DNA of 64,000 nt from an uncultured Alistipes sp. (GTDB lineage: Bacteria > Bacteroidota > Bacteroidia > Bacteroidales > Rikenellaceae), in contig CALLRW010000024.1 in assembly GCA_938014215.1 (NCBI GenBank), positions 54,270-118,269 of the forward strand. Direction: 5' to 3'. Positions within the stretch are counted from its first letter, which is position 1. Every line of letters begins with the position of its first letter. The position numbers were made by a program, and so were the translations under genes. This document shows, piece by piece, positions 1 through 8,521 of the stretch. A model generated the notes under the pieces. It ran no database searches, was not told the DNA's origin, and saw only the letters and a list, made by a program, of their open reading frames with translations.

Positions 1-52
1 CCCTCCCCGAGAAGTCGAACCAAATCCACATGTGAAGATGGCAAACCAAGGC

Positions 53-469
53 ATGAAAATCGCCCTTTTCTCCCTCACCCTGCTCCTGCTGGGAGGCTGC
101 CGGGCGGGGGTGTCGACCTCCCGCTCCGCCGAGACCCGGGGAGCCTCCGCCTCGAAAACGTGCTGCGACTCGACGGGCAGCCCGTCAGCCGAAGAGGGCC
201 GGTCGCAGATCCTGCGGGGACGGGTCGTCGTGGCCCACGAGGTACGCTCGTTCGTTCCCGAAGGCGATACGACCGAATACTGGCTCCGCGACCGCAGCGG
301 AGCCCTCGAACGCGAATACGACCGCGTGAGCGGCGGTGCGCACGACGGACGCCCGGTCGAGGCCGAACTCAGGCTCCGCTATGCGGGCCGTGACGACGAG
401 GGGTTCGCCGCCCAGTACGAAGGGGTCTACGAGGTAGAGGAGATCCGGTCGATGCGGCGGATCGAATAG
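53..469 (+). CDS. Small secreted lipoprotein, unknown function
   Basis: A 138-residue protein. The chosen start gives a short basic N-terminus, a hydrophobic stretch and the lipobox LLGGC, so it should be cleaved by signal peptidase II and lipid-anchored. An in-frame ATG 21 nt upstream would add MKMANQG before the signal and is less likely. The mature part starts with a Ser/Ala-rich linker. It is followed by a domain of about 80 residues with alternating charged and hydrophobic residues, which suggests beta structure. I do not recognise the family. It is the first gene in the window, so its upstream context is not visible, and a perfect palindrome follows its stop. Confidence 0.7.
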   Translation: MKIALFSLTLLLLGGCRAGVSTSRSAETRGASASKTCCDSTGSPSAEEGRSQILRGRVVVAHEVRSFVPEGDTTEYWLRDRSGALEREYDRVSGGAHDGRPVEAELRLRYAGRDDEGFAAQYEGVYEVEEIRSMRRIE

Positions 470-494
470 CCGGCAAACCGTACAGCCGATAAGA

Positions 495-530
495 GCGAGG
501 GGCGGATGTCGATCGACATCCGCCCCTCGC
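495..530. terminator. Perfect 36-bp palindrome between convergent genes
   Basis: GCGAGGGGCGGATGTCGA is followed directly by its reverse complement, giving a very stable hairpin between the lipoprotein (plus) and panB (minus). There is no long T-run on either side, so it may work as a bidirectional terminator or an RNA 3'-end stabiliser. Confidence 0.65.
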
Positions 531-550
531 CGTTGTGTATTCCGACGGGA

Positions 551-1366
551 TCAGTACTGCTCCTTCTCGTTGGGGAAGTCGCACGACTTGACATCCTGCA
601 CGTACTGCCCGACCGCCTCGGTCATCACCGTGTGCAGATCGGCATAGCGGCGCAGGAAACGCGGCGAGAAGCCCTTGTTGATGCCCAGCATGTCGTGGAT
701 CACCAGCACCTGGCCGTCGCAGCCCGGACCGGCACCGATGCCGATCGTCGGCGTCGGGATCTCGTTCGTCACGCGCGTGGCCAGCGCCGCGGGGATCTTC
801 TCCAGCACGATGGCGAAGCAGCCCGCCTCGCTCAGCAGATGGGCGTCATGCACCAGCTTCTCGGCCTCGGCCTCCTCCTTGGCGCGCACGGCATAGGTGC
901 CGAACTTGTGGATCGACTGCGGCGTCAGTCCGAGGTGCCCCATCACCGGAATGCCGGCCGACAGGATGCGCTGCACCGACTCGAGGATCTCCTCGCCGCC
1001 CTCCATCTTCACGGCATCGGCCTCGGTCTCCTTCATGATGCGGATGGCCGAATCGAGCGCCACCTTCGAGTTGCCCTGGTAGGTGCCGAACGGCAGGTCG
1101 ACCACTACCAGCGCCCGCTCCACGGCCCGAACTACCGAACGGGCGTGATAGATCATCATATCGAGCGTAATGGGCACCGTCGTCTCGTAGCCGGCCATGA
1201 CGTTGGCCGCCGAGTCGCCCACCAGAATCACGTCGATACCGGCGGCATCAACGATCTTCGCCATCGAATAGTCGTACGAGGTCAGCATGGCGATCTTCTC
1301 GCCGCGCTGCTTCATCTCCGTAAGGCGGTAGGTCGTCACCGCCCGAACTGTGCTTTCTACGGACAT
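551..1366 (-). CDS. panB: 3-methyl-2-oxobutanoate hydroxymethyltransferase
   Basis: This enzyme transfers a hydroxymethyl group from 5,10-methylene-THF to alpha-ketoisovalerate to make ketopantoate, the first committed step of pantothenate (coenzyme A) synthesis. At 271 residues it has the usual family length and aligns end to end. VGDSAANVM with Asp51 and VVVDLPFGTYQ with Asp90 are the Mg-binding acidic residues. VLEKIP near residue 189 holds the catalytic Glu, and IGIGAGPGCDGQVLV is the conserved C-terminal loop. It lies 17 bp after the RNA methyltransferase stop, so the two are probably co-transcribed. panC and panD are not in the window. Confidence 0.96.
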   Translation of the reverse strand: MSVESTVRAVTTYRLTEMKQRGEKIAMLTSYDYSMAKIVDAAGIDVILVGDSAANVMAGYETTVPITLDMMIYHARSVVRAVERALVVVDLPFGTYQGNSKVALDSAIRIMKETEADAVKMEGGEEILESVQRILSAGIPVMGHLGLTPQSIHKFGTYAVRAKEEAEAEKLVHDAHLLSEAGCFAIVLEKIPAALATRVTNEIPTPTIGIGAGPGCDGQVLVIHDMLGINKGFSPRFLRRYADLHTVMTEAVGQYVQDVKSCDFPNEKEQY

Positions 1367-1383
1367 TTTTTCAGATTTTTTAA

Positions 1384-1938
1384 TTATTCAGTGCGGCAAA
1401 GATAACGCTTTGCATAGATTTGGCAAAAAAATTGCCACAAAACGACCCCGCCCGAGACCGACACGTTGATCGAATGCTTGGTTCCGGCCTGCGGAATCTC
1501 GATCGCTCCGTCGCAGGCATCGACCACCTCTTGATCGACGCCGTCGACCTCGTTGCCGAAGACCAGTGCGTAGCGCACCCCCGGCTGCGGCACGAAATCA
1601 TCAAGCCGGCAGGCCCCCTCGACCTGCTCAACGGCCAGCACGCGATAGCCCGCGGCATGCAGCGACTCGACACACGACAGGGTCCGCTCGGCATACTCCC
1701 ACGCCACGGTCTGTTCGGCGCCGAGCGCCGTCTTGTGGATCTCACGCGAAGGGGGCACGGCCGTAATGCCGCACAGCACGATCCGCTCCACGGCAAAGGC
1801 ATCGCCCGTACGGAAAAAGGCCCCGACGTTCTGCGCCGAGCGCACGTTGTCCAGCACCACCGTCACCGGCATCTTCTCGCGGCGGGCAAACTCCTCGGGC
1901 GTCGGACGATTCAACTCTTCGTTCGTAATTTTACGCAT
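1384..1938 (-). CDS. TrmH/SpoU-family RNA 2'-O-methyltransferase
   Basis: A 184-residue SPOUT methyltransferase, likely a tRNA or rRNA ribose 2'-O-methylase using SAM. The three family motifs are present in order: NVGAFFRT (motif 1, residues about 37-44), LVFGNEVDGV (motif 2) and IPQAGTKHSINVSVSGG (motif 3, which forms the knotted SAM pocket). It is short and lacks the N-terminal L30e-like substrate domain of RlmB and TrmH, so it is a minimal-core member with unknown target. A TAnnTTTG box lies 29-36 nt upstream, and panB follows closely downstream. Confidence 0.9.
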   Translation of the reverse strand: MRKITNEELNRPTPEEFARREKMPVTVVLDNVRSAQNVGAFFRTGDAFAVERIVLCGITAVPPSREIHKTALGAEQTVAWEYAERTLSCVESLHAAGYRVLAVEQVEGACRLDDFVPQPGVRYALVFGNEVDGVDQEVVDACDGAIEIPQAGTKHSINVSVSGGVVLWQFFCQIYAKRYLCRTE

Positions 1939-1966
1939 AATGGGTCGTAATGAGTGATTTCGGCCG

Positions 1967-1974
1967 CAAAAGTA
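1967..1974 (-). promoter_or_regulatory. -7 box TACTTTTG for trmH-panB
   Basis: Matches TAnnTTTG on the minus strand, with the ATG 29 nt downstream. It sits back-to-back with a plus-strand box at 1997-2004. Confidence 0.65.
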
Positions 1975-1996
1975 ATCAAATAAAAAATATTTTATC

Positions 1997-2004
1997 TATT
2001 TTTG
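1997..2004 (+). promoter_or_regulatory. -7 box TATTTTTG for the beta-barrel gene
   Basis: Matches TAnnTTTG, with the ATG at 2027. It lies in an AT-rich divergent intergenic region. Confidence 0.65.
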
Positions 2005-2026
2005 GAGCCTCAATTCCGTAGTTACC

Positions 2027-3145
2027 ATGTCACTCAGAAAAGTGCTCTTTGCCACCCTCGCCCTGCTGATCTCGGGCGGCGGACTGAAGGCCCAGAAACT
2101 GCTCGTCGGGGCCGATTTCGAAACCCGGTTCGACAACCGCGAATACGCCAACAACGACTTCAACGAATCGCAGACGCTCTTCAGCGCCCGCCTCACACCG
2201 CAGATCGGCGTCGAATGGCAGCAGAAGAACCGACTCGTCCTCGGCGTCGAGATGCTCCAGAACTTCGGCCAGTACAACCCCCAGGGCGACCGCTTCCTGA
2301 GCGACGTCAAACCCCTGATGTACTACCGCTTCAAGACGGCCAACGTCCAGGCCAATGCCGGTATCTTCAACCGCAAGGAGCTCATGGGCGACTACTCGTC
2401 GGCCTTCTTCAGCGACTCGACCCGCTTCTACCACAACCGTCTGTCGGGATTCCTCGGCCGCTACGTCTCCACCCAGCGCGAAAAAACCTACGTCGAGATG
2501 GCCATCGACTGGGAGGGCATGTACTCCGAGGCCTCGCGCGAGATGTTCCGCATCCTCTCCGCCGGCCGCTACACGACCTCGTGCGGATTCTACTTCGGAT
2601 ACGCCTTCTCGATGTTCCACTTCGCCGGATCGAAGCTCAACGAAAACGTCACCGACAACCTGCTCCTGAACCCCTACGTAGGGTGGGAGTTCAACGCTTT
2701 CCTCGACTTCGACATCCAGGGCGGACTGCTCTTCGCCCCGCAGCGCGGCCGCAGCGTCGACCACACCTGGCGCAAGCCCTACGGCGGACAGCTCGACGTC
2801 ACGATCTCGAAATGGGGTGTCAAGATCGAGAACAACCTCTACGTGGGCAAGAACCTCCAGCCGCTGCGCAACGCGATCGCCAACCCCACGACAGGCATCA
2901 CCTACGGCCAGGACGGCCTCTATGCCGGCGAGCCCTTCTACGCAACGACCGAACATATCTACAACCGCACGTGGGTCGGCTACGACCGCACGTTCTTCAA
3001 CGACACGCTGCGCGTCGAGGCCGGCATGGTCTTCCACTACGACGGCACCGGCCTTGGTACGCAGCAGGTCGTGCAGCTCAGCGTCCGCTTCGGAGAGACG
3101 CTCTACGACCCGATGAAGCACCCGCGCACCCGCTCCGGGCGCTAA
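2027..3145 (+). CDS. Probable outer-membrane beta-barrel protein
   Basis: 372 residues with a signal peptide (MSLRKVLFATLALLISGGGLKAQ) cleaved after an Ala-Gln-type site. The mature part has many alternating aromatic/hydrophobic strands (for example LVLGVEMLQNFGQY and SCGFYFGYAFSMFHF) and a C-terminal strand VQLSVRFGETLYD, as expected for an outer-membrane barrel. Bacteroidetes proteins of this size and layout are often uncharacterised porin-like proteins. I see no enzyme motif. The promoter faces away from trmH-panB. The next gene on the same strand encodes a secreted repeat protein after an 87-bp gap. Confidence 0.75.
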   Translation: MSLRKVLFATLALLISGGGLKAQKLLVGADFETRFDNREYANNDFNESQTLFSARLTPQIGVEWQQKNRLVLGVEMLQNFGQYNPQGDRFLSDVKPLMYYRFKTANVQANAGIFNRKELMGDYSSAFFSDSTRFYHNRLSGFLGRYVSTQREKTYVEMAIDWEGMYSEASREMFRILSAGRYTTSCGFYFGYAFSMFHFAGSKLNENVTDNLLLNPYVGWEFNAFLDFDIQGGLLFAPQRGRSVDHTWRKPYGGQLDVTISKWGVKIENNLYVGKNLQPLRNAIANPTTGITYGQDGLYAGEPFYATTEHIYNRTWVGYDRTFFNDTLRVEAGMVFHYDGTGLGTQQVVQLSVRFGETLYDPMKHPRTRSGR

Positions 3146-3232
3146 ACGAACGCTCAGCCAAAACTGCCGCCGGCCGTTCCGACAGGAGTGCCGGCCGACC
3201 CGCAGGCGATCAATAAACAAACAGGGTTCATC

Positions 3233-4576
3233 ATGAAGGAATTACTTCGAAAAATCGTGGTTCCGCTGGTGATGCTCGCCATCGGGACGACTGCCACAGC
3301 TCAGGACAAACTCCTTCTGCTGACGCAGAGCAATCTGGGATACACCGCCCAGACGTGGTTCTACAGCGGTTCGGGCAACGAACTGCAGGAGGACCAGATC
3401 CAGTCCAACTGGGACGAAGGACGCTACATCACCTCGGCTGCCCATACGACGAAGGGATGGTTTGTCACCATGGCCAAAAATACCGGACTGACCTACCAGA
3501 CCTATCACTACGGCAAGGAGTGGCCCGGCGACTGGATCAAACAGAAACGCAACGAAGGCTGCTACATCACCACCATCGCCTCGAACCGCACCAAGTGGTT
3601 CATCGTCCTCTCGAAAGGGACGGGTTACACCGCCCAACGCTCGTTCGGCTACGACGACTGGTCGGAGAATGCCGACCGGATCCGCAACCTGTGGGACGAG
3701 GGCTACTGCATCACCCAGGCCACCTATACCGGCAGCAACTGGTTCATCGTCATGAGCCAGAACTCCGGCTACGACCGCCAGAGATACTTCTGGGGCTCGT
3801 CCTTCGACGAGATCGACCCGAAGATCCGCAAACAGTGGGACGATGGATACTCCATCACCCTGCTGGAGTTCGGTGACGGCGAGTACTTCGTCGTCTCGTC
3901 GACCTTCAAGGACAACAGCCACGACGCCCAAACCTACATCATCAACCCCTCGCAGCCCAAGGAGTTCATCGCCCAACAGTGGGACAACAGCCAGGATATC
4001 GCCTATGTCGGCGGCGGGTATGAGGATTCGGGCAGCCAGCCGGCAAGTCCAGCCGCAAACAACACGACGTCGAATCCGGTCAATACGGGCAATTCGTGGC
4101 GTCAGCAGCTGCCCAACGGCGGCTACTGCGACTACACGCGGAATGCCGACGGATCGTACTCGACGCTGACCGTCATTCCCTGCACGTGGTGCCACGGTAC
4201 GAAAATCTGCTCGGTCTGCCACGGTACGGGCGGCGTCATGGGTTACGGCGGCATCTGGTATCCCTGCGCGGCGTGCGGCGGCTCGAAGAATTGCCGCAAC
4301 TGCAACGGTCAGGGTTTCACGACGATGGTCGGCAGGATACAGAACGGGGTCGGGATCGGTTACGACAGCAACGGACATACACACCTGGGTGCGGGCGGCG
4401 GCAATTCCGAATCGGAGGAGCGCTCCGAGAGTTCGACTCCGTCGCGCGACAGCGGCAATGACTACATCGACATCATCCAGTACTCGCCCAGCTACACCGG
4501 CAAGGACGAATACATCTACTGCCCGATCTGTGACGAAGTAGCTCCGCGCCACACCCACATCAAGAAACGCTATTGA
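3233..4576 (+). CDS. Secreted protein with about 48-residue W-rich repeats (DUF7477-like) and a DnaJ-type Cys cluster
   Basis: A 447-residue protein. The start was chosen because MKELLRKIVVPLVMLAIGTTATAQ is a clean signal peptide; the longer reading begins with an unlikely 15-residue extension. Residues about 25-250 hold five imperfect repeats. Each ends in a W-x-(D/E)-G-(Y/R/C)-x-I-T turn and starts the next unit with WF-(V/I)-x-(M/L)-(A/S), resembling the DUF7477 repeat known mainly from eukaryotic proteins. After a Ser/Asn-rich linker come four CxxC pairs in DnaJ-like form (CTWCHGT, CSVCHGTGG, CAACGGS, CRNCNGQG), expected to bind two zinc ions. A last CPICDE pair sits near the C-terminus. 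Function unknown; possibly periplasmic protein binding. Confidence 0.8.
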   Translation: MKELLRKIVVPLVMLAIGTTATAQDKLLLLTQSNLGYTAQTWFYSGSGNELQEDQIQSNWDEGRYITSAAHTTKGWFVTMAKNTGLTYQTYHYGKEWPGDWIKQKRNEGCYITTIASNRTKWFIVLSKGTGYTAQRSFGYDDWSENADRIRNLWDEGYCITQATYTGSNWFIVMSQNSGYDRQRYFWGSSFDEIDPKIRKQWDDGYSITLLEFGDGEYFVVSSTFKDNSHDAQTYIINPSQPKEFIAQQWDNSQDIAYVGGGYEDSGSQPASPAANNTTSNPVNTGNSWRQQLPNGGYCDYTRNADGSYSTLTVIPCTWCHGTKICSVCHGTGGVMGYGGIWYPCAACGGSKNCRNCNGQGFTTMVGRIQNGVGIGYDSNGHTHLGAGGGNSESEERSESSTPSRDSGNDYIDIIQYSPSYTGKDEYIYCPICDEVAPRHTHIKKRY

Positions 4577-4737
4577 TTGAACTCCCCTCCACCGGGCCGC
4601 AACCGGAAACGTCCGGCGGCAGCGACGACGCGCCCGTACGGCCCCGGCAAACCGATGTTCGGGGTGCGGCTGAAGATTTTTTCGGGGGCCGATGCAAAGT
4701 TCTTCCGCCCGACCGCACAAACCTCCGAGAAAAAACG

Positions 4738-4745
4738 TACTTTTG
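4738..4745 (+). promoter_or_regulatory. -7 box TACTTTTG for glnS
   Basis: Matches TAnnTTTG 39 nt before the chosen glnS ATG, and so supports that ATG over the upstream in-frame one at 4692. Confidence 0.7.
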
Positions 4746-4784
4746 CACTACGATAACGATACAAAATCAGTAAGAACAAACAAT

Positions 4785-6461
4785 ATGGCAAGCGAAACCA
4801 ACGAAACCCGGGAGAAGTCGCTGAACTTCCTCGAAGAGATCATCGAAGAGTCCATCGCCAACGGCGTCAAGGAGATCCAGACCCGATTCCCGCCCGAACC
4901 CAACGGATACCTCCATATCGGTCACGCGAAGAGCATCTGCATCAACTTCGGTCTGGCCAAGAAATACGGCGGCAAGTGCAACCTGCGCTTCGACGATACG
5001 AACCCCGTCAAGGAGGATGTCGAGTATGTCGACTCGATCAAGCGCGATATCCACTGGCTTGGCTTCGACTGGGCGCTGGAGCGCTATGCGTCGGACTACT
5101 TCGACCAGCTTTACGAATGGGCCATCGTCCTGATCAAGAAGGGGCTGGCCTATGTCGACGACCAGACCCAGGAGCAGATCCGCGAAAACCGCGGTACGGT
5201 CTCCGTTCCGGGTACTCCCTCGCCGTGGCGTGACCGCTCGGTGGAGGAGAACCTCGACCTGTTCCAGCGCATGAAGGCCGGCGAATTCCCCGACGGCTCG
5301 AAGGTCCTCCGCGCGAAGATCGACATGGCTCACCCCAACATGCTCTTCCGCGACCCGATCATGTACCGCATCATCCACGCCGAACACCACCGCACGGGCA
5401 ACAAATGGTGCATCTACCCGATGTACGACTACGCCCACGGCCAGAGCGACTCGATCGAGCACATCACCCACTCGATCTGCACCCTCGAGTTCGACGTTCA
5501 CCGTCCGCTCTACGACTGGTTCATCCAGGCACTGGGCATCTTCCCGTCGCACCAGTACGAATTCGCACGGCTGAACCTCACCTACACGCTCATGTCGAAA
5601 CGCCGCCTGCTGAAACTCGTCCAGGAGGGTGCCGTCATGGGGTGGGACGACCCCCGCATGCCGACGATCTGCGCCCTGCGACGCAAGGGCTATACGCCGG
5701 CTTCGGTGCGCAACTTCGCCGAGATGGTCGGCGTGGCCAAGCGTGACAACGTCATCGACCTCGGAAAACTCGAATACTGCGTGCGCGAGGATCTGAACAA
5801 GGTGGCCGAACGCCGCATGGCGGTGCTGAACCCCCTGAAGGTGACCATCACGAACTACCCCGAAGGCAAGACCGAGACGTTCACGGCGGTGAACAACCCC
5901 GAGAACGAGGCGGCCGGCACGCGTCAGGTTCCCTTCTCGCGCGTGCTCTACATCGAGCGCGACGACTTCATGGAGAATCCCCCGAAGAAGTTCTTCCGCC
6001 TGCAGCCCGGCGGCGAGGTGCGCCTGCGCTATTCGTACCTGATCAAGTGCGAGGAGGTCGTCAAGGATGCCGAGGGCAACATCACGGAGCTGCTGTGCAC
6101 CTACGACCCGATGTCGGGCAACGGCTCGTCGAGCGACGGCCGCCGCGTGAAGGGCGTCATCCACTGGGTATCGGCCCAGGATGCGGTCGAGGCGGAGATC
6201 CGCCTCTTCAACCCGCTCTTCACGAAGGAAAACCCCGACGACGTCGAGGAGGGTCAGACCTGGGAGGACAACCTCAACCCGGAGTCGATGGTCAAGATCA
6301 AGGGCTATCTGGAGCCGTCGCTGCGCGAGATTCCCGTGGGTCAGGCCGTACAGTTCGAGCGCGTGGGCTACTTCTGCCCCGATACGGACTCGACGCCCGA
6401 GCACCTGGTGTTCAACCGCACCGTGACGCTCAAGGACTCCTGGGCCAAGATCAACAAGTAG
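4785..6461 (+). CDS. glnS: Glutaminyl-tRNA synthetase
   Basis: Charges tRNA-Gln with glutamine in the cytoplasm. The 558-residue product matches the usual class I GlnRS length. It has the PPEPNGYLHIGHAKSI signature with HIGH at residues 44-47, and LMSKRRL as the KMSKS-type loop. It carries the GlnRS-specific C-terminal beta-barrel anticodon domain (for example FFRLQPGGEVRLRYSYLIKC). The start at 4785 (MASETNETR) lies downstream of a -7 box; an upstream in-frame ATG overlaps that promoter and would add a non-conserved extension. A strong hairpin follows the stop. Confidence 0.97.
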   Translation: MASETNETREKSLNFLEEIIEESIANGVKEIQTRFPPEPNGYLHIGHAKSICINFGLAKKYGGKCNLRFDDTNPVKEDVEYVDSIKRDIHWLGFDWALERYASDYFDQLYEWAIVLIKKGLAYVDDQTQEQIRENRGTVSVPGTPSPWRDRSVEENLDLFQRMKAGEFPDGSKVLRAKIDMAHPNMLFRDPIMYRIIHAEHHRTGNKWCIYPMYDYAHGQSDSIEHITHSICTLEFDVHRPLYDWFIQALGIFPSHQYEFARLNLTYTLMSKRRLLKLVQEGAVMGWDDPRMPTICALRRKGYTPASVRNFAEMVGVAKRDNVIDLGKLEYCVREDLNKVAERRMAVLNPLKVTITNYPEGKTETFTAVNNPENEAAGTRQVPFSRVLYIERDDFMENPPKKFFRLQPGGEVRLRYSYLIKCEEVVKDAEGNITELLCTYDPMSGNGSSSDGRRVKGVIHWVSAQDAVEAEIRLFNPLFTKENPDDVEEGQTWEDNLNPESMVKIKGYLEPSLREIPVGQAVQFERVGYFCPDTDSTPEHLVFNRTVTLKDSWAKINK

Positions 6462-6487
6462 GATCGGCCGGGACGGTCACTCAACCG

Positions 6488-6526
6488 AAAAGAGGCGGAG
6501 ATTTTCAGAAAATCTCCGCCTCTTTT
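6488..6526. terminator. 18-bp perfect-stem bidirectional terminator
   Basis: AAAAGAGGCGGAGATTTT, loop CAG, then the exact reverse complement ending in TTTT. It sits between convergent glnS and the secreted protein at 6546 and can serve both strands. Confidence 0.9.
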
Positions 6527-6545
6527 ACGTCATACCGGAAATCGG

Positions 6546-7367
6546 TTAGCGCGTATTTTCCCGGGACTTCCAGGGAGCTCCGTTCCGCCGCAACGGAAGA
6601 GCGTAGTAGAACTCCTGCCACGCTCCGTGGATCCAGCAGGCATCCCAGCGCGTAGACTCCATGAATGCCCTGCGAGCCCGTTGCACCAGCGGGTCGGAGG
6701 AATCTGTAAGAATAGTGTCTCCCGACAAGAAAAGCGTAGATCTCAGAATCCGGACCGGGTGTCCCGTGGAATCCGCGGCAAAATGCACGGAAAAGGCCAA
6801 AAACGGCGGCAGCGAATCCGTCGGCCCGAGCCGGTCGAACGCCTCGGACAACCGGCGTTGATTCTCCTGCAAATCGACACCCCGCTTATACGCCCGGTTG
6901 CGGAAATGACGGGCCGGGCCAACCTTACCCGCTTCAACGGAGGCTGTCCACTCCTCTTCAAAAATGGCTCGACGCTCGTAACAGATCACCTCGCCCCGGC
7001 CGTAACAGATCTCGCCGCTGAACCACGATGCACGGACCCGTCCCCCTTCGGCCCGTTTCGGGAAGAGTTCCGCGGCCGTAAAAAGAGGTTCATCATCAAT
7101 AGAGACCAACTGTTCGAGCCACAGCTGCCCCTCCTCCAGCCGCCAACAGCCCACATAGCCGCGCCAGCAGGCCGTACTGATGGGGACATCGGCCTCTTCC
7201 AGGCGCGCGTCAAGACGCATCCGCATCGTACTGTCGGCATACTCAAGCGGGTAGGCAAACATCGACAGCGTATCGTTCCCCACAATCAATCGTTCGGGAA
7301 ACTGTATCGTGGCAAACGACGGCACCGTGATCCACAATGCCGCCAGCAGGAAAAGGATCCGTTTCAT
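6546..7367 (-). CDS. Secreted protein of unknown function
   Basis: 273 residues with a signal peptide (MKRILFLLAALWITVPSFA). The mature protein begins TIQFPERLIVGNDTLSMFAYPLE, then has a Trp/Tyr/Cys-rich core (STACWRGYVGCWRLEEGQLWL) and a C-terminal part (FSVHFAADSTGHPVRILRSTLF) resembling the TonB-C/energy-transduction-like fold of some Bacteroidetes periplasmic proteins. The resemblance is weak. Transcribed alone from a TATCTTTA box, and ends in the bidirectional terminator shared with glnS. Confidence 0.7.
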   Translation of the reverse strand: MKRILFLLAALWITVPSFATIQFPERLIVGNDTLSMFAYPLEYADSTMRMRLDARLEEADVPISTACWRGYVGCWRLEEGQLWLEQLVSIDDEPLFTAAELFPKRAEGGRVRASWFSGEICYGRGEVICYERRAIFEEEWTASVEAGKVGPARHFRNRAYKRGVDLQENQRRLSEAFDRLGPTDSLPPFLAFSVHFAADSTGHPVRILRSTLFLSGDTILTDSSDPLVQRARRAFMESTRWDACWIHGAWQEFYYALPLRRNGAPWKSRENTR

Positions 7368-7393
7368 GACTCTTCAGGATGGTTTGGCCGGAA

Positions 7394-7401
7394 TAAAGAT
7401 A
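7394..7401 (-). promoter_or_regulatory. Near-consensus -7 box TATCTTTA
   Basis: One mismatch to TAnnTTTG, 27 nt upstream of the ATG at 7367 on the minus strand. Confidence 0.5.
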
Positions 7402-7510
7402 CGTTTTTTTTCACCGGGCAGTCAATCCCTTCCACAAAAAATGTGCGGGTGAAGCCCATCCCGGATCCTCACCCGCATATCGATAAAATCCGCCGTTTCG
7501 GTCTGCAAGG

Positions 7511-8521
7511 TCACATCATCCGCCCGAACGTGCGGCTGCCCAACAGGTAGCGCAGCACGATCGAACCGCGATAGATGTGCTGTGCCTCGGCCTTGCGTGC
7601 GGAGCGGATCGCCCGCCGCTTTTCAGCCAGTGCACCGTGCCAGCGGAGGAAATCACGCCACGCCCGGAAAACCGCCCGGAAGTTGTCGGCCCGCCCCTGC
7701 GCCAGATACGACAGCGCTGCCAGCAGGTCGAGCACCGGCCGCACCACGGCCACCAGCAGCCGTTGCACGGGAGTCGAACACTTGTAGAGCATCGCCAGGT
7801 TGTTGCGGTGATTGTAGAAGACCTTCGACGGAGAATCGGTCTGCAGCGTCCCGCCGCCGAGGTGGTAGACCCGGCTCTCGGGGACCACCCGCACGCGGTA
7901 GCCCGCCAGCTGCATCCGCCAGCAGAGGTCGATCTCCTCCATGTGGGCGAAGAAGTCGTCGTCGAAGCCCCCCAACCGGTGGAAGAGTTCGGCCCGGCAG
8001 CAGAAGGCCGCCCCGCTCACCCAGAACAGATCGCGCGCATCGTCGTACTGGCCGCGGTCCTCCTCCACCGTACGCAGGATCCGCCCCCGGCAGAAGGGGT
8101 AGCCCAGGTAGTCGATATAGCCGCCCGAGGCCCCGGCGTATTCGAACATCGTGCGCACCTCCGACGAGATGAGCTTCGGCGAGACGACCGCCACATCGGG
8201 ATGGCGGTCGAGACACGCCACCAGCGGTTCGAGCCACCCCGCCGGCGTCTCCACATCGGAGTTCAGCAGGACGTAGTAATCGGCCTCGATCCGCTCGAGA
8301 GCGCGGTTGTAACCGCCGGCAAATCCGTAGTTGCGATCCATGCGGAGCACCCTCACCGACGCAAATTCGCGCTCCAACACCCCGACGGAGTCATCCGTCG
8401 AGCCGTTGTCGGCCACGATGACCTCGACTCCGGCCGGGGCCGCCGCAACGACCGACGGCAAAAAACGACGCAGATGAGCTACGCCGTTCCAGTTCAGTAT
8501 GACGATCTTAACGACTGACAT
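7511..8521 (-). CDS. GT2-family glycosyltransferase (rhamnosyltransferase-like)
   Basis: 336 residues starting at MSVVKIVILNWNG; anything upstream is inside the preceding gene and not conserved. GT2 landmarks are VILNWNG at the N-terminus, VIVADNGSTDDSV for nucleotide binding, YYVLLNSDVETPAGWL (metal/sugar-nucleotide Asp) and FFAHMEEIDLCWRMQLAGYRV (the ExxDxxWR-type acceptor motif of dTDP-Rha transferases). It likely adds a sugar to a surface glycan. The start overlaps the acyltransferase gene by 14 bp, so they are translationally coupled at the end of a five-gene envelope-linked operon. Confidence 0.9.
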   Translation of the reverse strand: MSVVKIVILNWNGVAHLRRFLPSVVAAAPAGVEVIVADNGSTDDSVGVLEREFASVRVLRMDRNYGFAGGYNRALERIEADYYVLLNSDVETPAGWLEPLVACLDRHPDVAVVSPKLISSEVRTMFEYAGASGGYIDYLGYPFCRGRILRTVEEDRGQYDDARDLFWVSGAAFCCRAELFHRLGGFDDDFFAHMEEIDLCWRMQLAGYRVRVVPESRVYHLGGGTLQTDSPSKVFYNHRNNLAMLYKCSTPVQRLLVAVVRPVLDLLAALSYLAQGRADNFRAVFRAWRDFLRWHGALAEKRRAIRSARKAEAQHIYRGSIVLRYLLGSRTFGRMM

